NCBI RefSeq assembly: GCF_008330945.1
Contig: NZ_CP043489.1
Location: 496,001 to 560,000 of the forward strand
Reading direction: 5' to 3'
DNA: 64,000 nt
Source of the DNA: Labrys sp. KNU-23
Lineage (GTDB): Bacteria; Pseudomonadota; Alphaproteobacteria; Rhizobiales; Labraceae
Shown: positions 33,875 to 42,171 of the stretch, piece after piece
Numbering within the stretch: position 1 is the stretch's first letter
How the letters are laid out: every line of letters begins with the position of its first letter
Made by a program: the position numbers and the translations under genes
Notes under the pieces: generated by a model
What the model saw: only the letters and a program-made list of their open reading frames with translations
Told to the model about the DNA's origin: nothing
The model's database searches: none

Positions 33875-34652
33875 CGCCCTCTGGCGTCGGCTCGCTCCCA
33901 CTCTCACCACCTACCCCGATATCGAGCCTGGCGCGAATTGCGCGAGCCCCTTCGGGAGCGTGTTCATAGACGACGCTGTTATGGTTTCCGGCTGTCCAGA
34001 TCATCTCCAAGCCGTGGCGATCGGCGAAGGCCTGCATGTGGCTGCCCCGAATGTCACCCCTGCCGCACCAAAGCAGCAATGGTATGCGGATCGACGCCAG
34101 CGTCTGCGCCAACCCATCCAACTCGGCGAGCGCATCCCAGCTCGCCCGCAAACCCGGTTCATCCTCGGGCCTCACCCATGAGACCAGATCAGGCACCATC
34201 GCCTGCGCCAGTTCGAGTACCTGGTCGAAATGCAGCGGTCCTTCGAAACCCGGCGGAAAGGCAGCGGCAACACCCTTGACCGGGTCCCAGCCACCCAGCG
34301 TCAGGGATCGCAGCCGATGAGGGCATTGCCGTGCGATGCCGGCCCCCGTCCAGGCCCCCATCGAGTGGCCGATGACATCGGCTGTCTCGAAGCCGAGCGC
34401 ATCCATCACGGCGACGACCCTGCCTGCCTGTTCCTTCAAGCGATAGGCTGCAGGATCTGCCGGCTTGTCGCTCTGGCCGTGGCCGAGCGCGTCGATCAAG
34501 GCCACCGTGTGGTCACGGGTGAACACCTCGGCAAAGCCGCCATCGAGCCAGCATTGCGAACCGAGCAGGTGCCCGTGCAGCAGCACGACAAGCGGGCCGG
34601 AACCGACCGTCCGGTAAAAGGTACGATGACCATTATGGGAGATGAAAGGCAT
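33852..34652 (-). CDS. Alpha/beta-hydrolase
   Basis: This 266-residue protein has the alpha/beta-hydrolase fold: the oxyanion region PLVVLLHGHLLGSQCW, the nucleophile elbow VIGHSMGAWTGAG (G-H-S-M-G), and a histidine near the end in TAGNHNSVVYEHAP. The aspartate is likely in LLWCGRGDIRGS. Substrates range from esters to lactones and cannot be chosen here. The C-terminal 25 residues (VGGESGSEPTPEGASG) are low in complexity, and the coding end overlaps a hairpin. Confidence 0.87.
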   Translation of the reverse strand: MPFISHNGHRTFYRTVGSGPLVVLLHGHLLGSQCWLDGGFAEVFTRDHTVALIDALGHGQSDKPADPAAYRLKEQAGRVVAVMDALGFETADVIGHSMGAWTGAGIARQCPHRLRSLTLGGWDPVKGVAAAFPPGFEGPLHFDQVLELAQAMVPDLVSWVRPEDEPGLRASWDALAELDGLAQTLASIRIPLLLWCGRGDIRGSHMQAFADRHGLEMIWTAGNHNSVVYEHAPEGARAIRARLDIGVGGESGSEPTPEGASGAIRA

Positions 34653-34765
34653 GGCAGATATCTTTAGGCAGAAAACGGCGCGGAATTTGTCATACCCGGG
34701 CTTGCCCCGGGTATCCAGAGGTTACCAGATGCAAGCCTGAGGCACTGGATTGCCGGGTCGAGCCC

Positions 34766-36038
34766 ACGGCTGTCCGGTTTAGATTTAGTGGACAAGGCGC
34801 ACGGTGTTGATTCTACTCGTGTTCAGGACGTTGGCGCGTCACCTGGACACGAGAGTGGAGCAACACCGTGCGGCACCACAATAGCGTTTTCCACGATCTG
34901 GTGAAGCGAGTTCCGTGGGCGAAGTTCGATCGGCTTGTGGTTGCGCACAAGGCCGATCATCGGATCCGCCGTCTGTCGACCAAGAGCCAGTTTCTGGCGC
35001 TGCTGTACGGGCAGTTGGCTGGCGCGGTCAGTCTGCGCGACGTCGAGTGCGGGCTCAGGAGCCACGCCGACCGTCTCTACCATGTCGGCGGGGTGACGGT
35101 GCCACGATCCACTTTGGCCGATGCCAACAGCACTCGGCCGAGCGCGGTGTTCAGCGAACTGTTCGCCCAGATGGTGGCCCAGGCCCAGCGGGGCCTGCGT
35201 CGGGCGGTGGGCGATGCCGTCTATCTGATCGATTCCACCGGGATCCGGCTCAGCGGGCTGGGCAGCCAATGGGCGCGCTTTTCGGCAAAGACCTGCGGCG
35301 CCAAGGTCCATGTGGTCTATGATCCCGATGCCGACCGGCCAATCTATGCGGCCGTGACGGCGGCCAACGTCAATGATATCACCCCGGCCCAGGCCATGCC
35401 GATCGAGGCCGGCGCCACCTATGTGTTCGATCTGGGTTATTATGATTATAGCTGGTGGGCTCAGATGGACCGGGCCGGCTGTCGCATCGTCACGCGCTTC
35501 AAGACCCGTACGCGCCTGACCGTCACGGCCGAACTGGCTGTGCCGGAGGAGGATGGTGCCATCCTGTCCGACCGCATCGGCCTCCTGCCGTCACGCCAGG
35601 CCAAGAGCCGCAAGAACCCGTTCCAGGCCCCTGTCCGCGAGATCCGCCTCAAGACCCCGACAGGCAAGGTGCTGCGCATCCTGTCCAACGATCTTGACAC
35701 CAGCGCCCAGGAGATCGCCGACCTCTACAAACGGCGCTGGGCTATCGAGCTGTTCTTTCGATGGGTCAAGCAAACCCTGAAGATCCGCCACTTTCTCGGC
35801 ACCAGCGAGAACGCCGTGCGCATCCAGATCGCCGTCGCCCTCATCGCCTTCCTGCTCCTGCGCCTGGCACAGGCTGCTCAAAAGGCCGTCCAAAGCCCCC
35901 TCGCTTTCGCCAGATTGGTTCGCGCCAATCTCATGCATCGACGCCGTATCGACAAACTCATCACAGGCCCGCCGCCACCGCCTCCTCCGTCACCTCAGAT
36001 GGTGCTGCAATGGAACTGAAACTTAACCGGACAGCCGT
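34766..36038 (+). mobile_element. IS4-family insertion sequence (1273 bp)
   Basis: The ends are ACGGCTGTCCGGTTTAGA on the left and ACGGCTGTCCGGTTAAGT on the right (read inward). They are flanked by an 11-bp direct repeat GGGTCGAGCCC (34755-34765 and 36039-36049), consistent with the 9-12 bp duplications of the IS4 family. The target is itself the centre of a palindrome. The single transposase gene is full length, so the element may still move. Confidence 0.88.
34868..36019 (+). CDS. IS4-family transposase
   Basis: This 383-residue transposase starts with a DUF4372-like region (HNSVFHDLVKRVPWAKFDRL, FLALLYGQLAGAVSLRDVEC). The catalytic core follows: the first aspartate in AVYLIDSTGIRLSG, the second in YVFDLGYYDYSWW, and the IS4 Y-R-E-K block in YKRRWAIELFFRWVKQTLK. 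The C-terminus has a poly-proline run (GPPPPPPPSP), perhaps from slippage. It fills most of the IS and no frameshift is seen. Confidence 0.93.
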   Translation: MRHHNSVFHDLVKRVPWAKFDRLVVAHKADHRIRRLSTKSQFLALLYGQLAGAVSLRDVECGLRSHADRLYHVGGVTVPRSTLADANSTRPSAVFSELFAQMVAQAQRGLRRAVGDAVYLIDSTGIRLSGLGSQWARFSAKTCGAKVHVVYDPDADRPIYAAVTAANVNDITPAQAMPIEAGATYVFDLGYYDYSWWAQMDRAGCRIVTRFKTRTRLTVTAELAVPEEDGAILSDRIGLLPSRQAKSRKNPFQAPVREIRLKTPTGKVLRILSNDLDTSAQEIADLYKRRWAIELFFRWVKQTLKIRHFLGTSENAVRIQIAVALIAFLLLRLAQAAQKAVQSPLAFARLVRANLMHRRRIDKLITGPPPPPPPSPQMVLQWN

Positions 36039-36089
36039 GGGTCGAGCCCGGCAATGACAAGCGACGTGCAATCCCGCCCGACCCGGAAA

Positions 36090-37619
36090 TCACATCGTCG
36101 CGCCGACCTGCCAGGGCACGAACTCGTTGGAGCCGTAGCCGAGTTCTTCCGACTTCGACTTTTCGCCCGAGGCGACGGCCAGGATCTTGTCGAAGATCTC
36201 CTTGCCCTTCTCCTCGATCGAGACGCCCTCCAGCACATCGCCACAATTGATATCCATGTCGTCCTGCATGCGGCGATAGATGTCGGAATTGGTGGCGAGC
36301 TTGATCGACGGCGTCGGCTTGCAGCCATAGGCCGAGCCGCGGCCGGTGGTGAAGCACAGGACATTGGCGCCACCCGCAACCTGCCCGGTGGCAGACACCG
36401 GATCATAGCCGGGCGTGTCCATGAAGACGAAGCCCTTCTCCCTTACAGGCTCGGCATATTCATAGACGGCGGTCAGCGTCGTCGTGCCGCCCTTGGCCGC
36501 GGCGCCAAGCGACTTTTCCAGAATGGTGGTCAGGCCGCCGGCTTTGTTGCCGGGGGACGGATTATTGTCCATCGAGCCGTTGTTCTTGGCCGTATACTCT
36601 TCCCACCACTTGATGCGCTCGACCAGCTTCTCGCCGACTTCACGGCTGGCGGCGCGGCGGGTGAGCAGGTGCTCGGCGCCATAGATCTCCGGCGTTTCGG
36701 ACAGGATGGCCGTGCCGCCATGATGCACCAGGCGGTCGGCGGCAGCACCGAGGGCGGGATTGGCGGAAATACCGGAATAGCCGTCCGAGCCGCCGCATTG
36801 CAGCGCCAGGATCAGTTCGGAGGCCGGGATTGTCTCGCGCCTGGCCTGGTTGGCCAGCGGCAACATCGCCTTGATGCGCTCCATGCCCTGCTCGATGGTC
36901 TTGCGCGTGCCGCCGGTGTCCTGGATCGTCATGGTCTGGAAATGGTCGCCCTCGACGATGCCATATTCGCTCTTCATGCGGCCGATCTGGAAGACCTCGC
37001 AGCCCAGGCCCACCAGCAGCACAGCGGCAATGTTCGGATTGGAAGCGTAGCCCCATTGCGTGCGCTTCATGATCTCGAAGCCCTCGCCCTTGTCGGCCAT
37101 GCCGCAGCCGGTACCGTGCACGAAGGGCACCACGCCATCGATATTGGGATAGTCGGCCAGGATGCCGGACTGGTTGAAGGCATCGGCCATGAAGCGCGCC
37201 ACCGAGGCCGAGCAGTTCACGCTGGTGAGGATGGCGACATAATTGCGCGTACCCGCCTTGCCGTTGGGGCGGCGATAGCCCTGGAAGGTGGCCTGCTGGT
37301 CGAGCGGCAGGATCGCTTCCTGGCGCGCGTCCTGCGCAAAAGCGTAGTCGCGCTCGAAGGCATGGAATTCGCAATTGTGCGAATGGACATGGGAGCCAGG
37401 CACGATCGCCTGCGAGGCGAAGCCGATGATCTGGCCGAACTTGACGATCGGCTCGCCCTCACCGATCGGCGCGACGGCGATCTTGTGCCCCTTGGGCACG
37501 CGCTGCAGCGCCGCGACGTTCTCCACCACTGCTCCGGGCTCGATCACGTCGATGGCGACGAGCACATTGTCCTTGGCATTGAGGCGCAAGGTCCGGGTGG
37601 TTTTAGGAACGATCTGCAT
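36090..37619 (-). CDS. UxaA-type sugar-acid dehydratase (altronate/galactarate dehydratase family)
   Basis: This 509-residue protein is a full-length two-domain UxaA/GarD dehydratase. The N-terminal SAF-like domain includes LNAKDNVLVAIDVIEPGAVV and SHVHSHNCEF. The C-terminal catalytic domain includes GYRRPNGKAGTRNYVAILTS, VVPFVHGTGCGMADKG, LILALQCGGSDGYSGISANP and ETPEIYGAEHLL. Such enzymes dehydrate altronate, galactarate and related acids using iron or manganese. The start at 37619 gives the usual length; an upstream TTG is unlikely. It is divergent from a GntR gene across a perfect 16-bp palindrome and faces an aldo/keto reductase, suggesting oxidation of an aldose and then dehydration of the acid. 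Confidence 0.9.
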   Translation of the reverse strand: MQIVPKTTRTLRLNAKDNVLVAIDVIEPGAVVENVAALQRVPKGHKIAVAPIGEGEPIVKFGQIIGFASQAIVPGSHVHSHNCEFHAFERDYAFAQDARQEAILPLDQQATFQGYRRPNGKAGTRNYVAILTSVNCSASVARFMADAFNQSGILADYPNIDGVVPFVHGTGCGMADKGEGFEIMKRTQWGYASNPNIAAVLLVGLGCEVFQIGRMKSEYGIVEGDHFQTMTIQDTGGTRKTIEQGMERIKAMLPLANQARRETIPASELILALQCGGSDGYSGISANPALGAAADRLVHHGGTAILSETPEIYGAEHLLTRRAASREVGEKLVERIKWWEEYTAKNNGSMDNNPSPGNKAGGLTTILEKSLGAAAKGGTTTLTAVYEYAEPVREKGFVFMDTPGYDPVSATGQVAGGANVLCFTTGRGSAYGCKPTPSIKLATNSDIYRRMQDDMDINCGDVLEGVSIEEKGKEIFDKILAVASGEKSKSEELGYGSNEFVPWQVGATM

Positions 37620-37662
37620 GACAACATCCAGGTGAAAGGAGCTAGGCAAAGCCAACGGGTAT

Positions 37663-37678
37663 TGCTAACATGTTAGCA
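37663..37678. promoter_or_regulatory. Perfect 16-bp GntR operator
   Basis: TGCTAACATGTTAGCA is a perfect palindrome in the divergent gap between the dehydratase and GntR genes. Its last base is the A of the GntR start codon, so no ribosome site fits between; the GntR message may be leaderless or start within the operator. Confidence 0.75.
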
Positions 37679-38394
37679 TGTCAGACGTTGCCGTCAAAGC
37701 CTCTTATGCCTTCCTCGAGCCACTCGGCCTTACGGGCCGCGGCGGCACGACGGAACGCGTGCTGGCGGTTCTAAGGGAAGCCATCATCGGTTTCGAGTTC
37801 GCACCGGGGGAAGATATCGACAAGCTTGCCATCTGCGAGAGGCTTGGCGTGTCGCGTTTCCCCGTCTCCGAAGCCTTGGCCCGCTTGCAGGCCGAGGGAC
37901 TGGTGGAGATCCAGCCGCAACGTGGCACCCGCGTCTCGCGCATCCGCCTCGCCGAAGTGCGCCAGAGCATGTTCATCCGCCGCGCGCTGGAATCGCAGGC
38001 GGTGCGCAGTCTGGCCATTGACCACGACGCCAGGCTGCTGCCGACGCTCGAGCGCAATCTGCGCTATCAGCAGGCAGCGGCCGAGGCCGGTGACCGCCGC
38101 GGTTTCCACCTGCTAGACCTCGAATTTCACCTCACTTTGCTCGACGCCCTCGGCTTTGCCCGCGTCAAGGCAGCCGTCGAGGCGGCTCGCGCCAATCTCG
38201 ATCGCGTCCGCCGCCTGCTCTCCTCGCCCCGGCACATCGCCCTCACTTTGGTCGACCACCAGGCTATCGTCACGGCCCTGCGGGCCGGCGATGCCGATGC
38301 CGCGTCCTGCGCCATGGAGGCGCATCTCGATTCCGTCATCACGGAACTGGTGGCCTTTGCCGCTGGAAACCCCACCCTGTTCGAAGATCTGTGA
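37678..38394 (+). CDS. GntR regulator (FadR/FCD subfamily)
   Basis: This 238-residue protein has a GntR winged helix at residues about 24-85 (GGTTERVLAVLREAIIGFEF, ICERLGVSRFPVSEALARLQ) and an all-helical FCD ligand domain with metal-ligand-like residues (LDLEFHLTLLDALGF, LVDHQAIVTALRAGDADAA). FCD-type regulators bind organic acids and usually repress. It lies between the divergent dehydratase and the downstream aldo/keto reductase (11-nt gap), and its start abuts the palindrome. It probably controls both and itself, with a sugar acid as ligand. Confidence 0.92.
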   Translation: MSDVAVKASYAFLEPLGLTGRGGTTERVLAVLREAIIGFEFAPGEDIDKLAICERLGVSRFPVSEALARLQAEGLVEIQPQRGTRVSRIRLAEVRQSMFIRRALESQAVRSLAIDHDARLLPTLERNLRYQQAAAEAGDRRGFHLLDLEFHLTLLDALGFARVKAAVEAARANLDRVRRLLSSPRHIALTLVDHQAIVTALRAGDADAASCAMEAHLDSVITELVAFAAGNPTLFEDL

Positions 38395-38405
38395 AGAGAG
38401 AGGCC

Positions 38406-39458
38406 ATGACAAATAAATCGCCCGGCAGCAAATTCGCCATCCGCAAGCATACCAGCCGTTCCGGTGCGGTAATTCCCTTCACCGAGCTCGGCTTCGGCAC
38501 CGCTCCGCTCGGCAATCTCTACCGGGCTCTCGACGAGGACGTCGCCGCCCTCACCGTCAATGCCGCCTGGGATGCCGGCATCCGCTATTTCGACACGGCG
38601 CCGCTCTACGGCCTGGGCCTGGCCGAGACCCGCCTCAACCCGCTGCTGCGCCGGCGCAAGCGTGAGGATTATGTCCTCTCCACCAAGATCGGGCGCCTGC
38701 TCAAGGTGGTGCCGCCGGATCAGCGCACCGGCATCGGCAAGTTCTTCGACACGCCCTCCCGCCAGCAGGTCTACGACTATTCCTATGACGGCGTGATGCG
38801 CTCGGTAGAGTTCTCGCTCGAACGCCTCGGCATCGACACCATCGACGTGCTGCTCGCCCACGACGTCGACATTTTCACCCATGGCTCGAAGGAAGCCTCC
38901 GACCAGCGCATCAAGGAGTTGATGGAGGGCGGCTATCGCGCGCTCGAACAGCTGCGCAGCGAAGGCACGGTCAAGGCGATCGGAGCCGGCATCAATGAAT
39001 GGCAGGTGGCAGAGACCCTGGCCCGCGCCGGCGACTTCGACGTCTTCCTGCTTGCCGGCCGCTATACCCTGCTCGAACAGGACGCCCTCACCAGTTTCCT
39101 GCCTTATTGCGTGGAGAAGAAGATCGGCATTGTGCTCGGCGGCCCCTATAATTCCGGCATTCTGGCTACCGGTCCGCGCCCGGGCGCCTTCTACAATTAC
39201 GATCCGGCGCCGCCCGCGATCCTCGACCGGGTCGCCCGGATCGAGCGGGTCTGCGCCTCCCACCATGTCAAGCTGGTCGAGGCGGCGCTGAAATTCCCGC
39301 TTGGCCATCCCCAGGTGGTTTCCGTCATTCCTGGCGGCCAGTCGCCGCACGAAGTCACCCGAAATGCCGAGATCATGGCTGCCAAGATCCCGGCTGGTCT
39401 GTGGGATGACCTCAAGGCCGAAGGCCTGCTGCGCGAGGATGCGCCCGTGCCGGCCTGA
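38406..39458 (+). CDS. Aldo/keto reductase, L-fucose/D-threo-aldose dehydrogenase type
   Basis: This 350-residue oxidoreductase has the catalytic tetrad: Asp in IRYFDTAPLYGLGLAE, Tyr in the same block, Lys in YVLSTKIGRLL, and His in IDVLLAHDVDIF. The overall sequence is close to D-threo-aldose 1-dehydrogenases (L-fucose/L-galactose dehydrogenases), which oxidise aldoses to lactones. GAGAGAGG lies before the start codon at 38406. It follows gntR by 11 nt; with the UxaA-type dehydratase it suggests a non-phosphorylative sugar route, with the lactonase and transporter not in view. Confidence 0.9.
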   Translation: MTNKSPGSKFAIRKHTSRSGAVIPFTELGFGTAPLGNLYRALDEDVAALTVNAAWDAGIRYFDTAPLYGLGLAETRLNPLLRRRKREDYVLSTKIGRLLKVVPPDQRTGIGKFFDTPSRQQVYDYSYDGVMRSVEFSLERLGIDTIDVLLAHDVDIFTHGSKEASDQRIKELMEGGYRALEQLRSEGTVKAIGAGINEWQVAETLARAGDFDVFLLAGRYTLLEQDALTSFLPYCVEKKIGIVLGGPYNSGILATGPRPGAFYNYDPAPPAILDRVARIERVCASHHVKLVEAALKFPLGHPQVVSVIPGGQSPHEVTRNAEIMAAKIPAGLWDDLKAEGLLREDAPVPA

Positions 39459-39484
39459 TCGGCACGCCGGCTTCCGACGGCAAG

Positions 39485-39507
39485 AATGGCGGCTATTGGC
39501 CGCCATT
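39485..39507 (+). terminator. Terminator after aldo/keto reductase
   Basis: AATGGCGGC (39485-39493) and GCCGCCATT (39499-39507) form a perfect 9-bp stem, followed by a short T-rich stretch (TTCCATTTTC). It ends the GntR-reductase transcript, just before the convergent transporter gene stop at 39546. Confidence 0.6.
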
Positions 39508-39545
39508 TCCATTTTCTACGCCTGTATACAAAAGGGCCGTGGCCC

Positions 39546-40451
39546 TCACACCCTCGCAGGGCCAGCCTGTACCTTTTGGCTCAGCCAGACACTGCCGATC
39601 ACCACCGCCATGCCAAGAAACTGCAGCGTCGTGAGCGACTGGCCCAGCAGGCCCCAGCCCAGCACCACGGCAGTCAACGGGCTGAGGAAACTCAGGGAAG
39701 CCACGGCCGAGGGCCCAAGCCGGGCAATGCCGCGAAACCAGAGCATGTAAGTCAGCGCCGCGCCGATCAGGGTGAGATAGGCAAAGCCCACTACGTTCTG
39801 CAGGCTCAGCGCCGGCAGAGGCGGCTCGAGCCACAACGCCACCGGTATCAGCAGGACGCCCCCCGCCGTGAGCTGCCAGGCGGTGAAGGTCAGGGTCGAG
39901 ACAGGTGGTTGCCAGCGCCGGCTCATCACGGTGCCCAGCGCCAGTGAAACCGCCCCGGCCAAGCCCGCAAGAATGCCGACGGGATCCAGTACCACGCTCC
40001 TGGGCGCGATAAGCAGCAAGGCGACACCGGCAAGGCCCGCCAGGGCCGCGACGATCGCCACGAGTCGCACTGGCGTGCCCAGCACGGCTCGCGTGAGGAA
40101 GATCACGATCAGGGGCTGGATGGCACCGAGGGTGGCCGCCACTCCGCCGGGCAGGCGATAGGCCGCAATGAACAGCATGGTCAGGAAGAAGGCGATATTC
40201 AGGGCACCCAGGACCAGAACCCGCCACCACCAATGTCCCGCCGGCAATTGCCGAACCAGCGCCAGCAGCAGCAGGCCGGCGGGGAGCGCCCTCAGCAGCG
40301 CGACGGTGATGGGATAGCCGGGAGGCAGAAGCTGCGTGGTGACGATATAGGTACTGCCCCATACTGTCGGCGCGATCGCCGTGAGCAGCACGTCGACAGG
40401 ACGGCCATAGCCCATGATACCACCCGAGGAGGCCTGGCTGAGGCTGCTCAT
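39546..40451 (-). CDS. EamA/DMT family transporter
   Basis: This 301-residue protein has ten membrane helices in the two-repeat EamA layout: LLTAIAPTVWGSTYIVTTQL in the first helix, LPAGLLLLALVRQLPAGHWW, and a second repeat with YLTLIGAALTYMLWFRGIAR and GMAVVIGSVWLSQ at the end. These transporters export small metabolites or amino acids; the substrate is unknown. Its start overlaps the stop of the upstream nitroreductase-family gene by 4 nt (ATGA), so the two are coupled. Confidence 0.9.
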   Translation of the reverse strand: MSSLSQASSGGIMGYGRPVDVLLTAIAPTVWGSTYIVTTQLLPPGYPITVALLRALPAGLLLLALVRQLPAGHWWWRVLVLGALNIAFFLTMLFIAAYRLPGGVAATLGAIQPLIVIFLTRAVLGTPVRLVAIVAALAGLAGVALLLIAPRSVVLDPVGILAGLAGAVSLALGTVMSRRWQPPVSTLTFTAWQLTAGGVLLIPVALWLEPPLPALSLQNVVGFAYLTLIGAALTYMLWFRGIARLGPSAVASLSFLSPLTAVVLGWGLLGQSLTTLQFLGMAVVIGSVWLSQKVQAGPARV

Positions 40452-41107
40452 GACAACACCATCACCTCTTCCAGGGATCGCCTCGGCTTTTGCGGCCAAT
40501 TGCCGTCAGCAGCCCGACCCACGGCGACCAGCATCACCGGAATCTCATTCGGTTCGAGGCTGAACTCTTTCTTGACCAGTTCGGCATCGAAGCCCGTCAT
40601 CGGTCCGGAGGCGAGGCCCGAGGCGGAAGCCGCCAAGATCAGCGTGGCCGCTGCCAGGCTGGCGGAACGGATCGCCTCGTCGCGTTCGGCCTGTGCGTTG
40701 CCGGTGAACTGCCTATGGGCAGCTCCGACCCAGCCCTCCGCCATACCCGCGGGCATCACGCCCGCCTCGACGGACGGCCGCAGCCTTTCGCCGAGATCGA
40801 CGCTGCCGGCCAATGTGCCGCAGACGATGAAGGTGACGGCCGCCTCGCTCACCTTGGCCTGGCCATAGGCGGCTGCGCGCAGGCGTTCCTTGGCTGGCCT
40901 CTCGCGCACCGCGATGAAGCGCCAGTTCTGCAGATTGTAGGCAGAGGGCACCAGAGTCGCCAGCCGCACCAATTCACCGATTTCGGAGTCCGACAGGACA
41001 TGCGAAGGATCGAAATGATTGGTCGAAACTCGGCTTTCGATGGTGGATTTCCAATGAGCCTCGATCAGCGAGGCCTCGGCAACGGGGATCCTGGCAAGAA
41101 AGGTCAT
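40448..41107 (-). CDS. Nitroreductase family protein
   Basis: This 219-residue FMN enzyme carries the nitroreductase layout: ESRVSTNHFDPSHVLSDSEI, VRLATLVPSAYNLQNWRFIA and a C-terminal half with VAVGRAADGNWPQKPRRSLE. Members reduce nitro groups, quinones or unsaturated ketones. It is translationally coupled to the EamA transporter gene, and divergent from a LysR gene. The pair thus looks like a detoxification unit (reduction, then export) under LysR control, which is inferred. Confidence 0.88.
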   Translation of the reverse strand: MTFLARIPVAEASLIEAHWKSTIESRVSTNHFDPSHVLSDSEIGELVRLATLVPSAYNLQNWRFIAVRERPAKERLRAAAYGQAKVSEAAVTFIVCGTLAGSVDLGERLRPSVEAGVMPAGMAEGWVGAAHRQFTGNAQAERDEAIRSASLAAATLILAASASGLASGPMTGFDAELVKKEFSLEPNEIPVMLVAVGRAADGNWPQKPRRSLEEVMVLS

Positions 41108-41229
41108 GGCGTACCTGCATCACGGAATAGGGATCGCATGCGGCGATCGATGCAGTGAATTTATATGCTCACCATCAAGTGATAATATGCCATAAGATTA
41201 CGATATTCACTACCAATGGTATTCAATCG

Positions 41230-42171
41230 ATGGATCAGTTGACGGCTTTCAAGGCTTTTCGCCAGGCGGTCGAGCGCGGCAGCTTTGCCGAGGCGGCTCG
41301 TGCCCTCGGCCTGTCGCCGGCAGCCATCAGCAAGAATATCGGCGAGCTCGAGGCCCAGCTGTCGGTGCGCCTGTTCAACCGCACCACCCGCCGCATGAGC
41401 CTCACCGAGGCGGGCTCGCTCTATTATGAGCGCATCCGCCAGATTCTCGACGATATAGACGATGCCGGCGCCTCCATCGGCGCGCTCATGCTGGCACCGA
41501 CCGGGCTCCTGCGTGTCAGTGCTCCCATGACCATGGCGCTCCGGCATTTAACGCCTGCCCTGCCGGCCTTCCTCGATGCCAATCCCGGCCTGTCGCTGGA
41601 TCTCAACATGGACGACCGCCGGATCGACATCGTCAGGGAAGGCTATGACGTCGCCATTCGCGGCAGCGACATCCTGGAGGATTCCAGCCTGGTTGCCCGC
41701 AAGCTGATGGCCGTTCCCCATATCGTCTGCGCCGCCCCATCCTATTTCGCGCGGGCAGGCCTGCCGTCGATGCCGGACGATTTGCGCCAGCACAATTGCG
41801 TACAATTCAGCCTGTCGGGTCACGTCAACCATTGGACCTTCGTCAAGAACGAAGAAGCCGTCGGCGTGCCAATCAAGGGCCGTTACAAGGTGACGTCGAG
41901 CGTCGCGGTACGGGAAGCTTTGCTGGCCGGCTTCGGCCTCAGCCTCATTCCGCGCACCTATGTGGAAGAAGACCTGCACACCGGCCGCCTGCAGCAGGCA
42001 CTGGCGGACTGGTCCGGAGTGGAGACGGCGATCTTTGCCATCTATCCCTCCAAGCGCCACCTCGTGCCCAAGGTCCGGGTGTTCCTGGATTTCATCATCG
42101 AGCAGTTCTCCCGGCCGCCCCTCCTCGAAACCCAGAGTTCCCCCTCATCAAACGTGACACTTGATCCATGA
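41230..42171 (+). CDS. LysR family regulator
   Basis: This 313-residue protein has the LysR helix-turn-helix at residues 1-60 (LTAFKAFRQAVERGSFAEAA, LGLSPAAISKNIGELEAQLS, RTTRRMSLTEAG) and an effector domain of the DsdC/PA4477-like type (LRVSAPMTMALRHLTPALPA). It is divergent from the nitroreductase-transporter pair; the 122-nt gap is AT-rich with GTGAAT (41153) and ATTCAC (41203) as a widely spaced dyad. The likely targets are these two genes. The start codon at 41230 lacks a good ribosome site. Its stop overlaps the next gene by 4 nt. Confidence 0.9.
   Translation: MDQLTAFKAFRQAVERGSFAEAARALGLSPAAISKNIGELEAQLSVRLFNRTTRRMSLTEAGSLYYERIRQILDDIDDAGASIGALMLAPTGLLRVSAPMTMALRHLTPALPAFLDANPGLSLDLNMDDRRIDIVREGYDVAIRGSDILEDSSLVARKLMAVPHIVCAAPSYFARAGLPSMPDDLRQHNCVQFSLSGHVNHWTFVKNEEAVGVPIKGRYKVTSSVAVREALLAGFGLSLIPRTYVEEDLHTGRLQQALADWSGVETAIFAIYPSKRHLVPKVRVFLDFIIEQFSRPPLLETQSSPSSNVTLDP

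Larger units (their letters stand above)
34688..36059. repeat. Palindromic intergenic repeat interrupted by an IS4-type element
   Basis: The flanks of the IS join into an 88-bp element typical of alphaproteobacterial intergenic repeats. It starts TGTCATACCCGGG and ends CCCGGCAATGACA (with TGTCAT/ATGACA as outer arms). It contains two dyads: ATACCCGGG-CTTGC-CCCGGGTAT (34692-34714) and ATTGCCGGG-TCGAG-CCCGGCAAT, the second being the one split by the insertion (34749-34765 and 36050-36055). The IS lies between. Confidence 0.75.

Noticed and set aside
36054..37676. 540-codon + strand frame opposite the UxaA-type gene
   Set aside because: Antisense shadow; the - strand sequence is a complete UxaA-type dehydratase.
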